Shown: positions 34,099-42,235, counted from the stretch's first letter. The stretch is 46,856 nt of DNA from Alphaproteobacteria bacterium (GCA_016937865.1 JAFGVS010000031.1:1-46856), one strand, 5' to 3'. Program-made: numbers and translations. Notes: generated from the sequence alone by a model not told the origin.

Positions 34099-34554
34099 AT
34101 GGGTGCATCAAACGTTGGTACGTTTGTCGACAGTACGATTGGTATGGTCGAAGGCTACCAAAATCGAAAACAGGAAAAAAAAGAAATCCAAGCACGATTA
34201 GACGCCGAACGTCAAAAAATCGCGCTGGAAAAAAAGAAAGAATATGTCCAAAAATCACAATATGACACCGAGCAGAGAAATCTATTAAAACGGGCTCTGG
34301 CCACACAACGGTCTCGGTATGGGGCTGGGGGAACAGCAGGGAAATCTTTTTCGGCCAAATCGGTACTCAAACGTTTGGATGGGGATGCAAAACGAAATCT
34401 AGAAAATTATAAAGAACTCAGTGATCTTCGATTAGAAAAATTAAACAACAATTTATCCGATGCAGAAACAAATGCGCTACTGGATAAAAAGAGATCAAAA
34501 TTAAATCAGCAGGTTAAATTGGCCAAATCTGGGCGAAAATTATTAGGGAATTAA
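34099..34554 (+). CDS. Phage coiled-coil protein, possible internal virion protein (gp14-like)
   Basis: 151 residues, very Lys/Glu/Gln-rich and helical. The segment NLLKRALATQRSRYGAGGTAGKS resembles a motif seen in gp14-like internal proteins of podoviruses. Strong AAAGGAG site. The much larger partners gp15 and gp16, needed for DNA ejection in T7, are not in the window. Confidence 0.55.
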   Translation: MGASNVGTFVDSTIGMVEGYQNRKQEKKEIQARLDAERQKIALEKKKEYVQKSQYDTEQRNLLKRALATQRSRYGAGGTAGKSFSAKSVLKRLDGDAKRNLENYKELSDLRLEKLNNNLSDAETNALLDKKRSKLNQQVKLAKSGRKLLGN

Positions 34555-34565
34555 AAGGGGGAAAA

Positions 34566-35267
34566 ATGCTAAAAGTCATATACACAACAGATGGAATTCA
34601 AAAAGAGTTTCCATTTCCACATCGTATTTTCAAAGATGAAAATTTAACCGTTTTTTTAGAGGAAATACAAATGATGACGGGTTTTGTAATCGAAAACGAA
34701 GACAGCCTAAGTGGCGCTAACGTGGTCTTTAATGTCGCCCCGGAATCAGGAAAAGAATTAACCCTGATGCGTCAAATGCAGATAAAGCGAACTTCCGATT
34801 TTCAACCACAAAACCCACTTGATCTAACCATTTTAAATGTCGAATTAGATTATCAAATTGAAACGCTAAAAGATATTTCCGCACAATTGAGCAAGACGGT
34901 TTCACAAGGATTAATCAGTAATGAGTTGCTGAATTTAACGCTACCAGTGCCCGAAGCAGGAAAAGCATTGTTGTGGTCGCCAACGGCAGATTCCTTGGTG
35001 AATTCCGAAATTAATATCAGTCAAACCATTTTAGATTTAGAAACCGACATCGCAGAAATGGAAAGGCTAAATAATGATATTCGCGCATATCTGGAAATAT
35101 CTGGAGATGCCGGAATTTTAGGAATTGTGAATAATTTAATTGGTTTAATGGCTTCATATCATGTCGATGCTTTTATTACTTTCGGTCATATTTCAGACAG
35201 TCCAGATGAAAATCCCGCCTATGGTCTGATTACAGAAAGTGCAGGAGAAACGATTGATTACACTTAA
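34566..35267 (+). CDS. Tail-fibre N-terminal adaptor-like protein (T7 gp17 N-terminus type)
   Basis: 233 residues. Starts MLKVIYTTDGIQKEFPFPHRIF, then VFNVAPESGKELTLMRQM and QPQNPLDLTILNVELDYQIETLKDI, matching the fibre or spike domain that attaches to the tail. The receptor-binding shaft and tip are absent: after a helical stretch the protein ends GLITESAGETIDYT. It may be an adaptor for a separate fibre, or a truncated fibre. Its 3' end contains the ribosome site of the terminase gene and overlaps it by 14 bp. Confidence 0.75.
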   Translation: MLKVIYTTDGIQKEFPFPHRIFKDENLTVFLEEIQMMTGFVIENEDSLSGANVVFNVAPESGKELTLMRQMQIKRTSDFQPQNPLDLTILNVELDYQIETLKDISAQLSKTVSQGLISNELLNLTLPVPEAGKALLWSPTADSLVNSEINISQTILDLETDIAEMERLNNDIRAYLEISGDAGILGIVNNLIGLMASYHVDAFITFGHISDSPDENPAYGLITESAGETIDYT

Positions 35268-35865
35268 TCATCGTAAAAAAGGTTTTTTGACATTTATAAA
35301 ACTATGGAATGATCTTTCAAGGTTCAAAACGCCACAACATCACAATCAAATCGGTGTTTGGTTAGAACAAATTTATCATGGATTGGATCGAAAAGGGCTA
35401 TTGCTAGCGTTTCGCAATAGTGGAAAATCAACCGTTGTAGCTCTATTTTGTGCATGGATTTTATATCAAAATCCAAACGATAGAATTCTGGTTGTTTCGG
35501 CAGACGCGCGTCTGGCTACGAAAATATCACGGCATATTCGACGCATCATAGAACATCATCCATTGACGGAAAAACTTGTGCCAAAGAAAAAAGAAGAGTG
35601 GGCAGGCTGTGCTTTTTCGATTGAAAGGTCTCAAAAACAACGCGACCCATCTGTAACGGCCTTTGGGATTACCAGCGGGATTACAGGCGCACGTGCAGAT
35701 GTGATTATTTGTGATGATGTCGAAATTCCAAAAAACTGTAACACGGAAGAAAAGCGGGAAGATCTCCGCGAGAGATTAGTCGAATTAGAATTTATTTTGT
35801 CACCCAATGGCATGCAAATTTTTATCGGTACGCCACACACATATGAAACTATTTATCAATCGTAA
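35254..35865 (+). CDS. Terminase large subunit, ATPase half only
   Basis: 203 residues from TTG 35254, which has AGGAG 6 bp upstream; a GTG at 35239 is open but lacks one. Packages DNA into proheads by ATP hydrolysis. Visible: Walker A AFRNSGKST (about residue 50), Walker B DVIICDDVE (about 150) and the coupling motif QIFIGTPHTYE at the very end. T7-like terminases continue for about 250-380 more residues with an RNase H-like nuclease; here a stop follows within seven residues and the portal gene begins 13 bp later, so the nuclease is deleted, not frameshifted. Confidence 0.85.
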   Translation: MITLNHRKKGFLTFIKLWNDLSRFKTPQHHNQIGVWLEQIYHGLDRKGLLLAFRNSGKSTVVALFCAWILYQNPNDRILVVSADARLATKISRHIRRIIEHHPLTEKLVPKKKEEWAGCAFSIERSQKQRDPSVTAFGITSGITGARADVIICDDVEIPKNCNTEEKREDLRERLVELEFILSPNGMQIFIGTPHTYETIYQS

Positions 35866-35878
35866 AAAGGAAAATAGA

Positions 35879-37315
35879 ATGAATAAAGAAGAATTGTTAA
35901 AAAAATTTGAAAAAGCGAAAGCAACACGACGTCCTTGGGAAAGTATCTGGGAAGAATGTTATCATTATGGATTGCCGCATGGGTCAGCCTTTCACGAAAA
36001 TCAAAAGATAAAATCAGATTTATTTGATTCAACGGCCAGCGATGGGGTAGAACAACTGGCAACAAATTTATTGTCTGAAATGACGCCACCATGGGGGGAC
36101 TGGTTTTCAATCCAATCAAATAAAGAAGAAATGAAAGAGGTGCTAGAGAAAAGCGAAAAAGTTCTAAAAAAACATTTAGAGCGATCAAACTTTTCGGTCG
36201 AAATGCATCAATGTTATTTAGACCTTGTCGCCATTGGAAGCGCTTGTCTATTAGTAGAAGAAGCCCCAATAGGCCTGTCTTCTGCTTTTCGATTTAAGGC
36301 GATCCCGATGCGGAATATGTTTGTTTTGGAAAATGCAACAGGGCGACCAGATACTGTTTTTAATACGGTTATATTCTCGAGCGAAGAATTTTTAAAACGC
36401 TGGCCGAATAGCATATTGGATGAGCAATCAAGACGGGATTTATCCAAAAACAAAGAAAATAAAATCGCGGTACTCGAATGTATTTATCCTATTTTTGAAA
36501 AAGGACAAATCAAAGGATATCGTTATTTGGGCTGTCCGATATCTGGTGTCAAATTATCTAAGGACACAGAATTTATTTTCGATAAAACATTGGCAACAAA
36601 TCCGTTTATGGTCTTTCGATGGATGAAAACAGCCGGGGAAACATACGGTCGATCACCGGTGATGAAAGCCTTGCCAGATATTAAAACAGCCAATATGGTG
36701 GTGGAGCTTATTTTAAAAAATGCCAACCTCGCGATCAGCGGCGTTTGGATGGCGGATGACGACGGGGTGTTAAATACAGAAAATCTGTCGTTAAAACCAG
36801 GCACAATTATCCCCAAAGCGGTCGGATCACAAGGGTTAACACCACTGCAAACGGCCACAGATTTTAATGTATCCGACCTGGTGTTAAATGATTTGCGTGC
36901 GTCGATCCGCAGAAATTTGATGATGGATAAATTATCACAGTTCCAAACAAAAACACCCATGACCGCAACCGAAGTTATTGAAAGATCCGGGGAAACACAA
37001 CGCGTGTTGGGGGCGATTTATGGACGTCTTCACGGGGAGTTATTAACTCCTCTTTTGATGCGTTTGGCGGATATTTTGCAACGCCGGGGAGAAATTCCAT
37101 TGCTTGATTTAAAAGGGGTTGTTAGTCATCCAGTGTATCGTTCCGGTTTAAATAAATTACGTAAAAAAGAAGAGCTACAAAATATAATGGAAGGTTTGAA
37201 TATTTTAAAAATGTTAAATATTGGTCCAGAAAATATTTTGAATACCGAAAAGACTTTGGCGTTTCTAGTGGATAAATTAGATTTGCCATCGTCTATTTTA
37301 AAGATAGAGGAATAA
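35879..37315 (+). CDS. Portal (head-tail connector) protein, T7 gp8-like
   Basis: 478 residues from ATG 35879 with AAAAAGG upstream. Motifs: RRPWESIWEECYHYGLPH, LFDSTASDGVEQLATNLLSEMTPP and the later MTATEVIERSGETQRVLGAIYGRLHGELLTPLLMR, all typical of podoviral connectors (T7 gp8 is 536 residues). It forms the dodecameric ring through which DNA enters and leaves. Appears complete. Followed after one base by the Bbp19-like gene. Confidence 0.88.
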   Translation: MNKEELLKKFEKAKATRRPWESIWEECYHYGLPHGSAFHENQKIKSDLFDSTASDGVEQLATNLLSEMTPPWGDWFSIQSNKEEMKEVLEKSEKVLKKHLERSNFSVEMHQCYLDLVAIGSACLLVEEAPIGLSSAFRFKAIPMRNMFVLENATGRPDTVFNTVIFSSEEFLKRWPNSILDEQSRRDLSKNKENKIAVLECIYPIFEKGQIKGYRYLGCPISGVKLSKDTEFIFDKTLATNPFMVFRWMKTAGETYGRSPVMKALPDIKTANMVVELILKNANLAISGVWMADDDGVLNTENLSLKPGTIIPKAVGSQGLTPLQTATDFNVSDLVLNDLRASIRRNLMMDKLSQFQTKTPMTATEVIERSGETQRVLGAIYGRLHGELLTPLLMRLADILQRRGEIPLLDLKGVVSHPVYRSGLNKLRKKEELQNIMEGLNILKMLNIGPENILNTEKTLAFLVDKLDLPSSILKIEE

Positions 37316-37316
37316 G

Positions 37317-37520
37317 ATGTTTGATCGAAATAAGGAGGCGCACGATTTCGTGCGCTGTTTCAATACGCCTGCCGGGCGAAAAGTTTTGTCTTATTTGCGT
37401 GGTATGACGGTTGAAAAAGCGATGGGGCCGGAAACACCGGCTCCGACATTGTATTATCGGGAAGGTCAAAAAGCCTTGGTCAAACATATTGAACATATGA
37501 TTGAAAAAGGACAGAAGTGA
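37317..37520 (+). CDS. Bbp19-like small phage protein
   Basis: 67 residues: FNTPAGRKVLSYLRGMT, then YYREGQKALVKHIEHMI. Resembles the Bbp19 family, small proteins of unknown role near portal genes in podoviruses. GAGG precedes the ATG, which lies one base after the portal stop. Confidence 0.65.
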   Translation: MFDRNKEAHDFVRCFNTPAGRKVLSYLRGMTVEKAMGPETPAPTLYYREGQKALVKHIEHMIEKGQK

Positions 37521-37535
37521 AAAAGAAGAAATAAA

Positions 37536-37823
37536 ATGACAGAAATACCTTTATCCTGGTGGATCCAGGTTGTTGAAATCCCCGCATTAGCGGGGCTTTT
37601 TTTATGGACAAAATCTATCCGTTCACAAGCCGAAACACAACACGAACATCTACGCGAAACCTTGGAAGATCGTATTGAAAAGACGCGGGAGGTTTTGGCA
37701 ACGCATAAAGTCGAAGTGGCACAAAAATATGCCTCTATTTCCTATATTCGGGATGTCGAAAAAAGATTAACGGATCATTTGATTCGCATAGAAGAGAAGT
37801 TAGAAGGAAGGAAAAGAAAATGA
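37536..37823 (+). CDS. Phage membrane-anchored coiled-coil protein
   Basis: 95 residues. An N-terminal hydrophobic segment (SWWIQVVEIPALAGLFLW) is followed by a long charged helix and a conserved-looking YASISYIRDVEKRLTDHLIRIEEKLE. Proteins of this layout occur beside lysis genes, and a spanin- or holin-accessory role is possible. The codons for residues 14-23 also form a terminator-like hairpin. The stop overlaps the hydrolase start (ATGA). Confidence 0.65.
   Translation: MTEIPLSWWIQVVEIPALAGLFLWTKSIRSQAETQHEHLRETLEDRIEKTREVLATHKVEVAQKYASISYIRDVEKRLTDHLIRIEEKLEGRKRK
37576..37603 (+). terminator. Terminator-like hairpin embedded in a coding sequence
   Basis: CCCCGC-ATTA-GCGGGG followed by C and seven T, in frame inside the 95-residue gene. 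The arm AAATCCCCGC is the same as in the terminator at 33405. It would reduce transcription into the lysis genes. Confidence 0.55.
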
Positions 37824-38224
37824 TTCAAGATATTCAAAACGATAGAGCCAGTGCACAATATTTTACGGCAATCACACTGTATCATGAAGGATATGGCTAT
37901 AATTTAAAAGAGTTAGAAGCCATCGGATCTGTGATTAAAAATAGATTTGACTTTTATAGAAATATCAAACAAAAAAAGACGTGGGAGCAAGTGTGTTCCG
38001 ATGCCACAATTTTTAAATTTTGGAAGACAGATGATTGTATTGAAAGTCCAATTATCACAGATGCTTTTTTTGCCATGTGCTCCCGTGTAGCGGGGCGTGC
38101 TATTTCTGGAGTTCTAACAGATATAACCAATGGCGCTTTGCGTTATCACCATTGCACGGATATGCCGCATTGGGCACGTGGAAAAACAGGGCTGGAAATC
38201 GGTGATTTTATTTTCTATGATTAG
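37820..38224 (+). CDS. Cell wall hydrolase, SleB-like (phage endolysin)
   Basis: 134 residues. The pattern TAITLYHEGYGYNLKELEAIGSVIKNRF (catalytic Glu in the HEG motif), VCSDATIFKFW and ITNGALRYHHC is that of the SleB-type Hydrolase_2 family, which cuts peptidoglycan glycan strands. No signal peptide, so release would need the small membrane proteins beside it. It overlaps the previous gene by 4 bp. Confidence 0.82.
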   Translation: MIQDIQNDRASAQYFTAITLYHEGYGYNLKELEAIGSVIKNRFDFYRNIKQKKTWEQVCSDATIFKFWKTDDCIESPIITDAFFAMCSRVAGRAISGVLTDITNGALRYHHCTDMPHWARGKTGLEIGDFIFYD

Positions 38225-38259
38225 GCGATAATGTATTAAAATTAAAAAAGGAGTTATAA

Positions 38260-38787
38260 ATGAAGATTCTAAAAACAATTTTGGACGCTCTGAAAAAAGG
38301 ACTGTCTTCGCTAAAAGCCCTTGTTTCCAAAAACACGGCTCCTCCCAAAAAAACATCAACACCACTCAAACCCATTTTACAAATTCGCGGGCAAGATGCT
38401 TCTGGATCTGGAGCGTTTGGAGCCCCCAGAAAACGAAAAGACGGCTCTCGCTATAAACATCAAGGGATTGATATTAAGTCCAATCCCGGACAAAAAATTC
38501 GGGCGTTGAGCGATGGTATTTTTTTACGAAAAGTAGACCCATATGGGGATGGTAAATTTTCCGGTATGGTAATTAAAGATGCAGCGGGAAATGAACAAAA
38601 AATCTTTTATATTAACACGATCAAAAAAGTCGGAGATGTTCTTGAAAAAGGGCAAATTATGGCGATCGCGCAAGATGTTGCGGATGGGCGGGACATGACA
38701 AACCATTATCATTTTGAGGTTCGAGATAAAAACAAAAAACTCTTGGATCCGAATGATTATCTAAAAAAAGACTATAAATTAGTCTAA
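38260..38787 (+). CDS. M23-family metallopeptidase-like protein
   Basis: 175 residues. C-terminal LytM/M23 fold: HQGIDIKSNPGQKIRAL with the zinc ligands His and Asp, and HYHFEV as the HxH motif near residue 150. The N-terminal 40 residues are Lys-rich without a signal peptide. It would cut peptide cross-links, complementary to the SleB-like enzyme just upstream. In virions such enzymes can also help local wall penetration. Ribosome site AAAAAGGAG. Confidence 0.82.
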   Translation: MKILKTILDALKKGLSSLKALVSKNTAPPKKTSTPLKPILQIRGQDASGSGAFGAPRKRKDGSRYKHQGIDIKSNPGQKIRALSDGIFLRKVDPYGDGKFSGMVIKDAAGNEQKIFYINTIKKVGDVLEKGQIMAIAQDVADGRDMTNHYHFEVRDKNKKLLDPNDYLKKDYKLV

Positions 38788-38804
38788 ATCCTAAACGGAA
38801 GTAC

Positions 38805-38829
38805 AACGGCGCGAAAGCGCCGTTTTTTT
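38805..38829 (+). terminator. Terminator after the M23 gene
   Basis: AACGGCGC-GAAA-GCGCCGTT with a T-run. Confidence 0.9.
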
Positions 38830-38851
38830 GATTCAAAAAAAGGAGAAGTGA

Positions 38852-40699
38852 ATGCCAAAACAAACCTATACGCAAACCTCATTTTCACACGGAATGGTAT
38901 CGCTGCCCATTTTTGTGCGCAGTGATTTAGAGGCCCAAAGCAATGGCCTAATGACATTGGAAAATGCCTATGTAACACCAACCGGAGGCATAAAAAGACG
39001 GGAAGGGACACGTTTTATTGATACGCTTTTGGGGAAATCTCGCCTGATTAATTTCGGCGCGGCAAAACAAGAAGTTTTGGTTGTTTTAAGTAATCTAAAA
39101 ATAGCCATTTATGAAGAAGATGTTAAGGTTTTTGAGGCGACTTCGCCATGGCGCGAAAACGAAATTCAACACGTGCAATGGACGCAAAATGTAGACACAT
39201 TATTTTTAGTACATCCTGATTTTGCACCGAAGAAGCTCAGGAAGGCAAAAAATGTTTGGCAGTTTCAAAATTGGATATTTCAAACAAATATAGACGGATT
39301 AACCTTAGATCCTTTTTATAAATTTGATGATACGGAAGGCGTGTTGCTAACGCCACTTGGAACCAGTGGCACATTCATTGTAAACGTGTCAACACAGTAC
39401 TTTTCAGAAGAACATATTGGTCTAAAAATACGTCTGAACGACGGTGAGATGATTATAACGCAAGTTATTGATGACAGCAGCATTCAAGTGCAAAGTAGCA
39501 AGGATTTAATCTCCTTGGATCAAAGCAGCGATTGGATTGAATCGTGCTTTTCAGATCAGCGGGGCTGGCCGATTTCGATTTCTTTTCATCAAAATCGTCT
39601 GGTTGTTGGAGGTTCTAAATCCTTGCCACATAAAGTATGGATGTCAAAAACAGGGGATTTTTTCAACTTTGATTTTGGGGAAGGTTTGGATGATGAAGCC
39701 ATTACATTCAGTCTGCTCTCAGATCAGCGCGAACATATTTCAAGTGTGTTTTCAGGAACACATTTGCAAGTTTTAACCGCCCAATCGGAATGGATGGTCG
39801 GCGGTGAACCCTTAACACCCGCAACAATAAACGTAAAGAAACAAACGACCATCGGATCTCATTTGGACCGATATTTGCCACCTCAAAACGTAGAAGGGGC
39901 AACCATCTTTATTGCAAAAAACGGAAAAGAAATCCGTGAATTTATTTATGGTGAGGTTGAAAAAACGTATCAGTCCTATGACTTAGCATTGCTGGCAGGA
40001 CATCTCATGGAAACACCTGTGGATCAAACCTATAATGACGAAAACCGTAAATTATATGTTGTTATGGAAACCGGAAACATGGCGGTCTTGGTATTGAATA
40101 AAAGTGTCGGGGTTGCCGGCTGGAGTGTGTATAAAACACAAGGTAATTTTCAATCAATTGCGATTGTAAATGGGCAAACATATATCAGTGTCGCGCGGGC
40201 AACTGGGGTGTTTTTGGAAAAATTTGATGAAAGAGTGCACTTAGATTCAAGTATTTCCACCAAAGACGCAAATGTGGTTATCTTGCCACACTTAAATAAT
40301 CAAAACAGTGGATGGACAGGGGATGATTTTCGCTCTGGTGAAGATGTGGTTCAAGACAATAATTTAGGCTTGCCAGAAATCATGGAAACAACGGATGCAG
40401 GCTTAAATTATACCCACGTTATCGAACCGCTGCCAATTTTAAATCTAAATGGGGAAGTGGCAAAAAAATGGCGCCTAATTGAGTTGCGTTTAAGTCTGAA
40501 AAAATCTCATTTGTTAGAGCTTAGCATGCAAGATGAAACACACACAGTTCAGTTGGATGAGGACGTGTTTACAGGCAGCTATCGTTTGAAAGCGTTGGGA
40601 TATATTGAAGATCTAACGACATCTTTGTGGAAGATTGAAAGTAACAAACCGTATGCCTTTGAATTCTTGGGATATACCGCATTTATCAAAACCATATAA
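38852..40699 (+). CDS. Tail tubular protein B-like (T7 gp12 type)
   Basis: 615 residues. Starts PKQTYTQTSFSHGMVSLPIFVRSDLE and contains LENAYVTPTGGIKRREGTRFID, VQWTQNVDTLFLVHPDFAPKKL and GWPISISFHQNRLVVGGSKSLP, the recognised signature of the nozzle protein of short-tailed phages. The rest is beta-rich (propeller-like). T7 gp12 is 794 residues, so this is a shorter version, but no break is seen. AAAAAGGAG precedes the ATG. Confidence 0.85.
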   Translation: MPKQTYTQTSFSHGMVSLPIFVRSDLEAQSNGLMTLENAYVTPTGGIKRREGTRFIDTLLGKSRLINFGAAKQEVLVVLSNLKIAIYEEDVKVFEATSPWRENEIQHVQWTQNVDTLFLVHPDFAPKKLRKAKNVWQFQNWIFQTNIDGLTLDPFYKFDDTEGVLLTPLGTSGTFIVNVSTQYFSEEHIGLKIRLNDGEMIITQVIDDSSIQVQSSKDLISLDQSSDWIESCFSDQRGWPISISFHQNRLVVGGSKSLPHKVWMSKTGDFFNFDFGEGLDDEAITFSLLSDQREHISSVFSGTHLQVLTAQSEWMVGGEPLTPATINVKKQTTIGSHLDRYLPPQNVEGATIFIAKNGKEIREFIYGEVEKTYQSYDLALLAGHLMETPVDQTYNDENRKLYVVMETGNMAVLVLNKSVGVAGWSVYKTQGNFQSIAIVNGQTYISVARATGVFLEKFDERVHLDSSISTKDANVVILPHLNNQNSGWTGDDFRSGEDVVQDNNLGLPEIMETTDAGLNYTHVIEPLPILNLNGEVAKKWRLIELRLSLKKSHLLELSMQDETHTVQLDEDVFTGSYRLKALGYIEDLTTSLWKIESNKPYAFEFLGYTAFIKTI

Positions 40700-40718
40700 C
40701 AAAAAAAAGGAGAAAAAA

Positions 40719-40910
40719 ATGGAAAAAATTATTAACGGGGGCCTTTTAAAAGGCAAAAAAACATACATCACAACCACACTTGGATTGCTGTCTGCGTTAG
40801 GCGCCTATCTGATTGGAGAAATGGATCTCGCGGGCTTTTTACAAACCGTATTTCCGCTCGTTGGGATACTATTTTTACGCAAAGGAATCGCAGATCAATC
40901 ACAAAAATAA
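40719..40910 (+). CDS. Small phage membrane protein, holin-like
   Basis: 63 residues from ATG 40719 (AAAAGGAG upstream). One or two hydrophobic segments: YITTTLGLLSALGAYLIG and GFLQTVFPLVGILFL, with a charged C-terminus (RKGIADQSQK). Size and layout fit a holin or a phage-encoded TM protein. Separated from the hydrolase genes by the nozzle gene. Confidence 0.6.
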   Translation: MEKIINGGLLKGKKTYITTTLGLLSALGAYLIGEMDLAGFLQTVFPLVGILFLRKGIADQSQK

Positions 40911-40922
40911 AAGGATACATAA

Positions 40923-41616
40923 ATGACTGAAAGACCAGAGTTCTTACCTGAAAAGTTTTGGGATATGGAAAAAAAATGCGCCTCGTTTAGAAGCGATGAG
41001 TAAATCATACAAAGAATTGGAAAAGCGTTTTTCTCAAACACATCAGTTTTCAAAAGAAAATTTAAATGATGAAGAAAAAAAACAAATCTTAAAAATGTTG
41101 GGACATCCCGAAGCGCCCTCTGCGTATGAGGATGTCTTGGCTGATAAATTCCAAATCGATTCAGAGGCGAATGAAAAGTTGCATGCGGTCGGGTTAACAC
41201 CGGAACAAGTCCAAGTTGTGTATGAATTGGCGAATGAACGTCTGATGCCACAATTAGAAGAGGCCGAAAAAAACACAGAAAGTATGCAACAAAACTTATT
41301 GTTAAAAGATTATTTTGGATCAGAAACGGCGGTTGAATCGGTGGCGAAACAAGTGCTCGCTTATGCCGAAAATAATTTTTCACCAGATGTCGCCGAAGAA
41401 CTCTGTCAAAGCGCCAAAGGGGTGATTGGGATCTATGAAATGATGCAATCGAATAAAGAGCCCGGAATTTTGGCCGGAAAAGGCGAAGATATGGAAAACC
41501 TCTCTGACCAGTCACTCCGTAAAATGATGCAAGACCCGAAATATTGGCGTGAACAAGATCCTGAATTTGTTAAAAAAGTCAAAATTGGTTTTGAAAAGCT
41601 ATACGGCGAAAAATAA
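40923..41616 (+). CDS. Scaffold-like phage protein, frame broken at A8 run
   Basis: The natural start is ATG 40923 with AAAGGA upstream (MTERPEFLPEKFWDMEK), but that frame stops after 26 codons. Removing one A from the run at 40969-40976 joins it to NAPRLEAMSKSYKELEKRFS and the remaining 206 codons, giving the usual start of acidic phage scaffold proteins (T7 gp9 position in the gene order). The ATG at 40996 lacks a ribosome site and would lose about 24 conserved residues. The body is acidic and helical, with no membrane segment. Programmed slippage, true mutation or base-call error are all possible. Confidence 0.7.
40969..40976 (+). other. A8 run at which the scaffold reading frame shifts by +1
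   Basis: GG followed by eight A then TGCGCC. Seven A would keep one continuous frame. Confidence 0.7.
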
Positions 41617-41621
41617 ATAAA

Positions 41622-41647
41622 AAAAACGCCTCCACGGAGGCGTTTTT
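41622..41647. terminator. Bidirectional terminator at the right end of the phage cassette
   Basis: AAAAACGCCTC-CACG-GAGGCGTTTTT. It serves the scaffold gene and the converging EF-hand gene. Confidence 0.9.
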
Positions 41648-41663
41648 CTTTTGAAATCAAATC

Positions 41664-42098
41664 TTATCTATACCGCATCGCACGAAATTCTTCACGCGTC
41701 ACTTTGCCATCACTATTTAAATCCAAAGAATCGAAATGATCCTGTGCCATTTCTTCAGCACATACCATAAATTCTTCCTTAGACACGATACCGTCGTTGT
41801 TTGTATCTTTTTTTGAAAAACGTTTTATTTTTTTTTCTACATTGCAGCCGAGCGTTTGGGTCTCACACTTTAAAAACTCAAATTTTGAAAGTTGTTCATC
41901 TTTGTTTTTATCTTTATTTTCAAAGCTTTTCGCTTTTTTTCCCAAGTCACACTCAGAGTTCTTTCCCAGACGAAACTCTTCCAAAGTAACGACATCATCT
42001 CTATTTTTGTCATATTTGTGAAAGAATCCCCCTTTGGCATCCGCTGTTCCGGCAGATAGAATAAAGGCCATTCCAAATAAGATAGATAATAAACGCAT
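41664..42098 (-). CDS. Secreted four-EF-hand calcium-binding protein
   Basis: 144 residues from ATG 42098 (GGAG 8 bp upstream). Signal peptide MRLLSILFGMAFILSAGTADA. Four loops with Asp/Asn at positions 1, 3, 5 and Glu at 12: DKNRDDVVTLEE, DKNKDEQLSKFE, DTNNDGIVSKEE and DLNSDGKVTREE. Four cysteines could form two disulfides. It probably acts as a periplasmic calcium sensor or buffer. Calmodulin-like proteins with four loops are not common in bacteria. It is a host gene beside the phage cassette, divergent from rpmF. Confidence 0.85.
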   Translation of the reverse strand: MRLLSILFGMAFILSAGTADAKGGFFHKYDKNRDDVVTLEEFRLGKNSECDLGKKAKSFENKDKNKDEQLSKFEFLKCETQTLGCNVEKKIKRFSKKDTNNDGIVSKEEFMVCAEEMAQDHFDSLDLNSDGKVTREEFRAMRYR

Positions 42099-42132
42099 TT
42101 TAACGTCTCCGTTGTCTTGAGTGAATGCCACA

Positions 42133-42161
42133 AGTATAGCGAATTTTAGACAAAGGGGCAA
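42133..42161 (-). promoter_or_regulatory. Promoter of the EF-hand gene
   Basis: Minus strand: TTGCCC, 17 bp, TATACT, about 35 bp before the ATG. Confidence 0.6.
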
Positions 42162-42174
42162 ACAAATAAAAAGC

Positions 42175-42203
42175 TTGAAATCCTTGAGCGTTTTATTTAT
42201 GCT
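42175..42203 (+). promoter_or_regulatory. Promoter of rpmF-plsX-fabH
   Basis: TTGAAA, 17 bp, TATGCT, 32 bp before the rpmF ATG. Confidence 0.65.
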
Positions 42204-42235
42204 ACGCGGGCAATAAATTAAATAGGAGTCTAACA

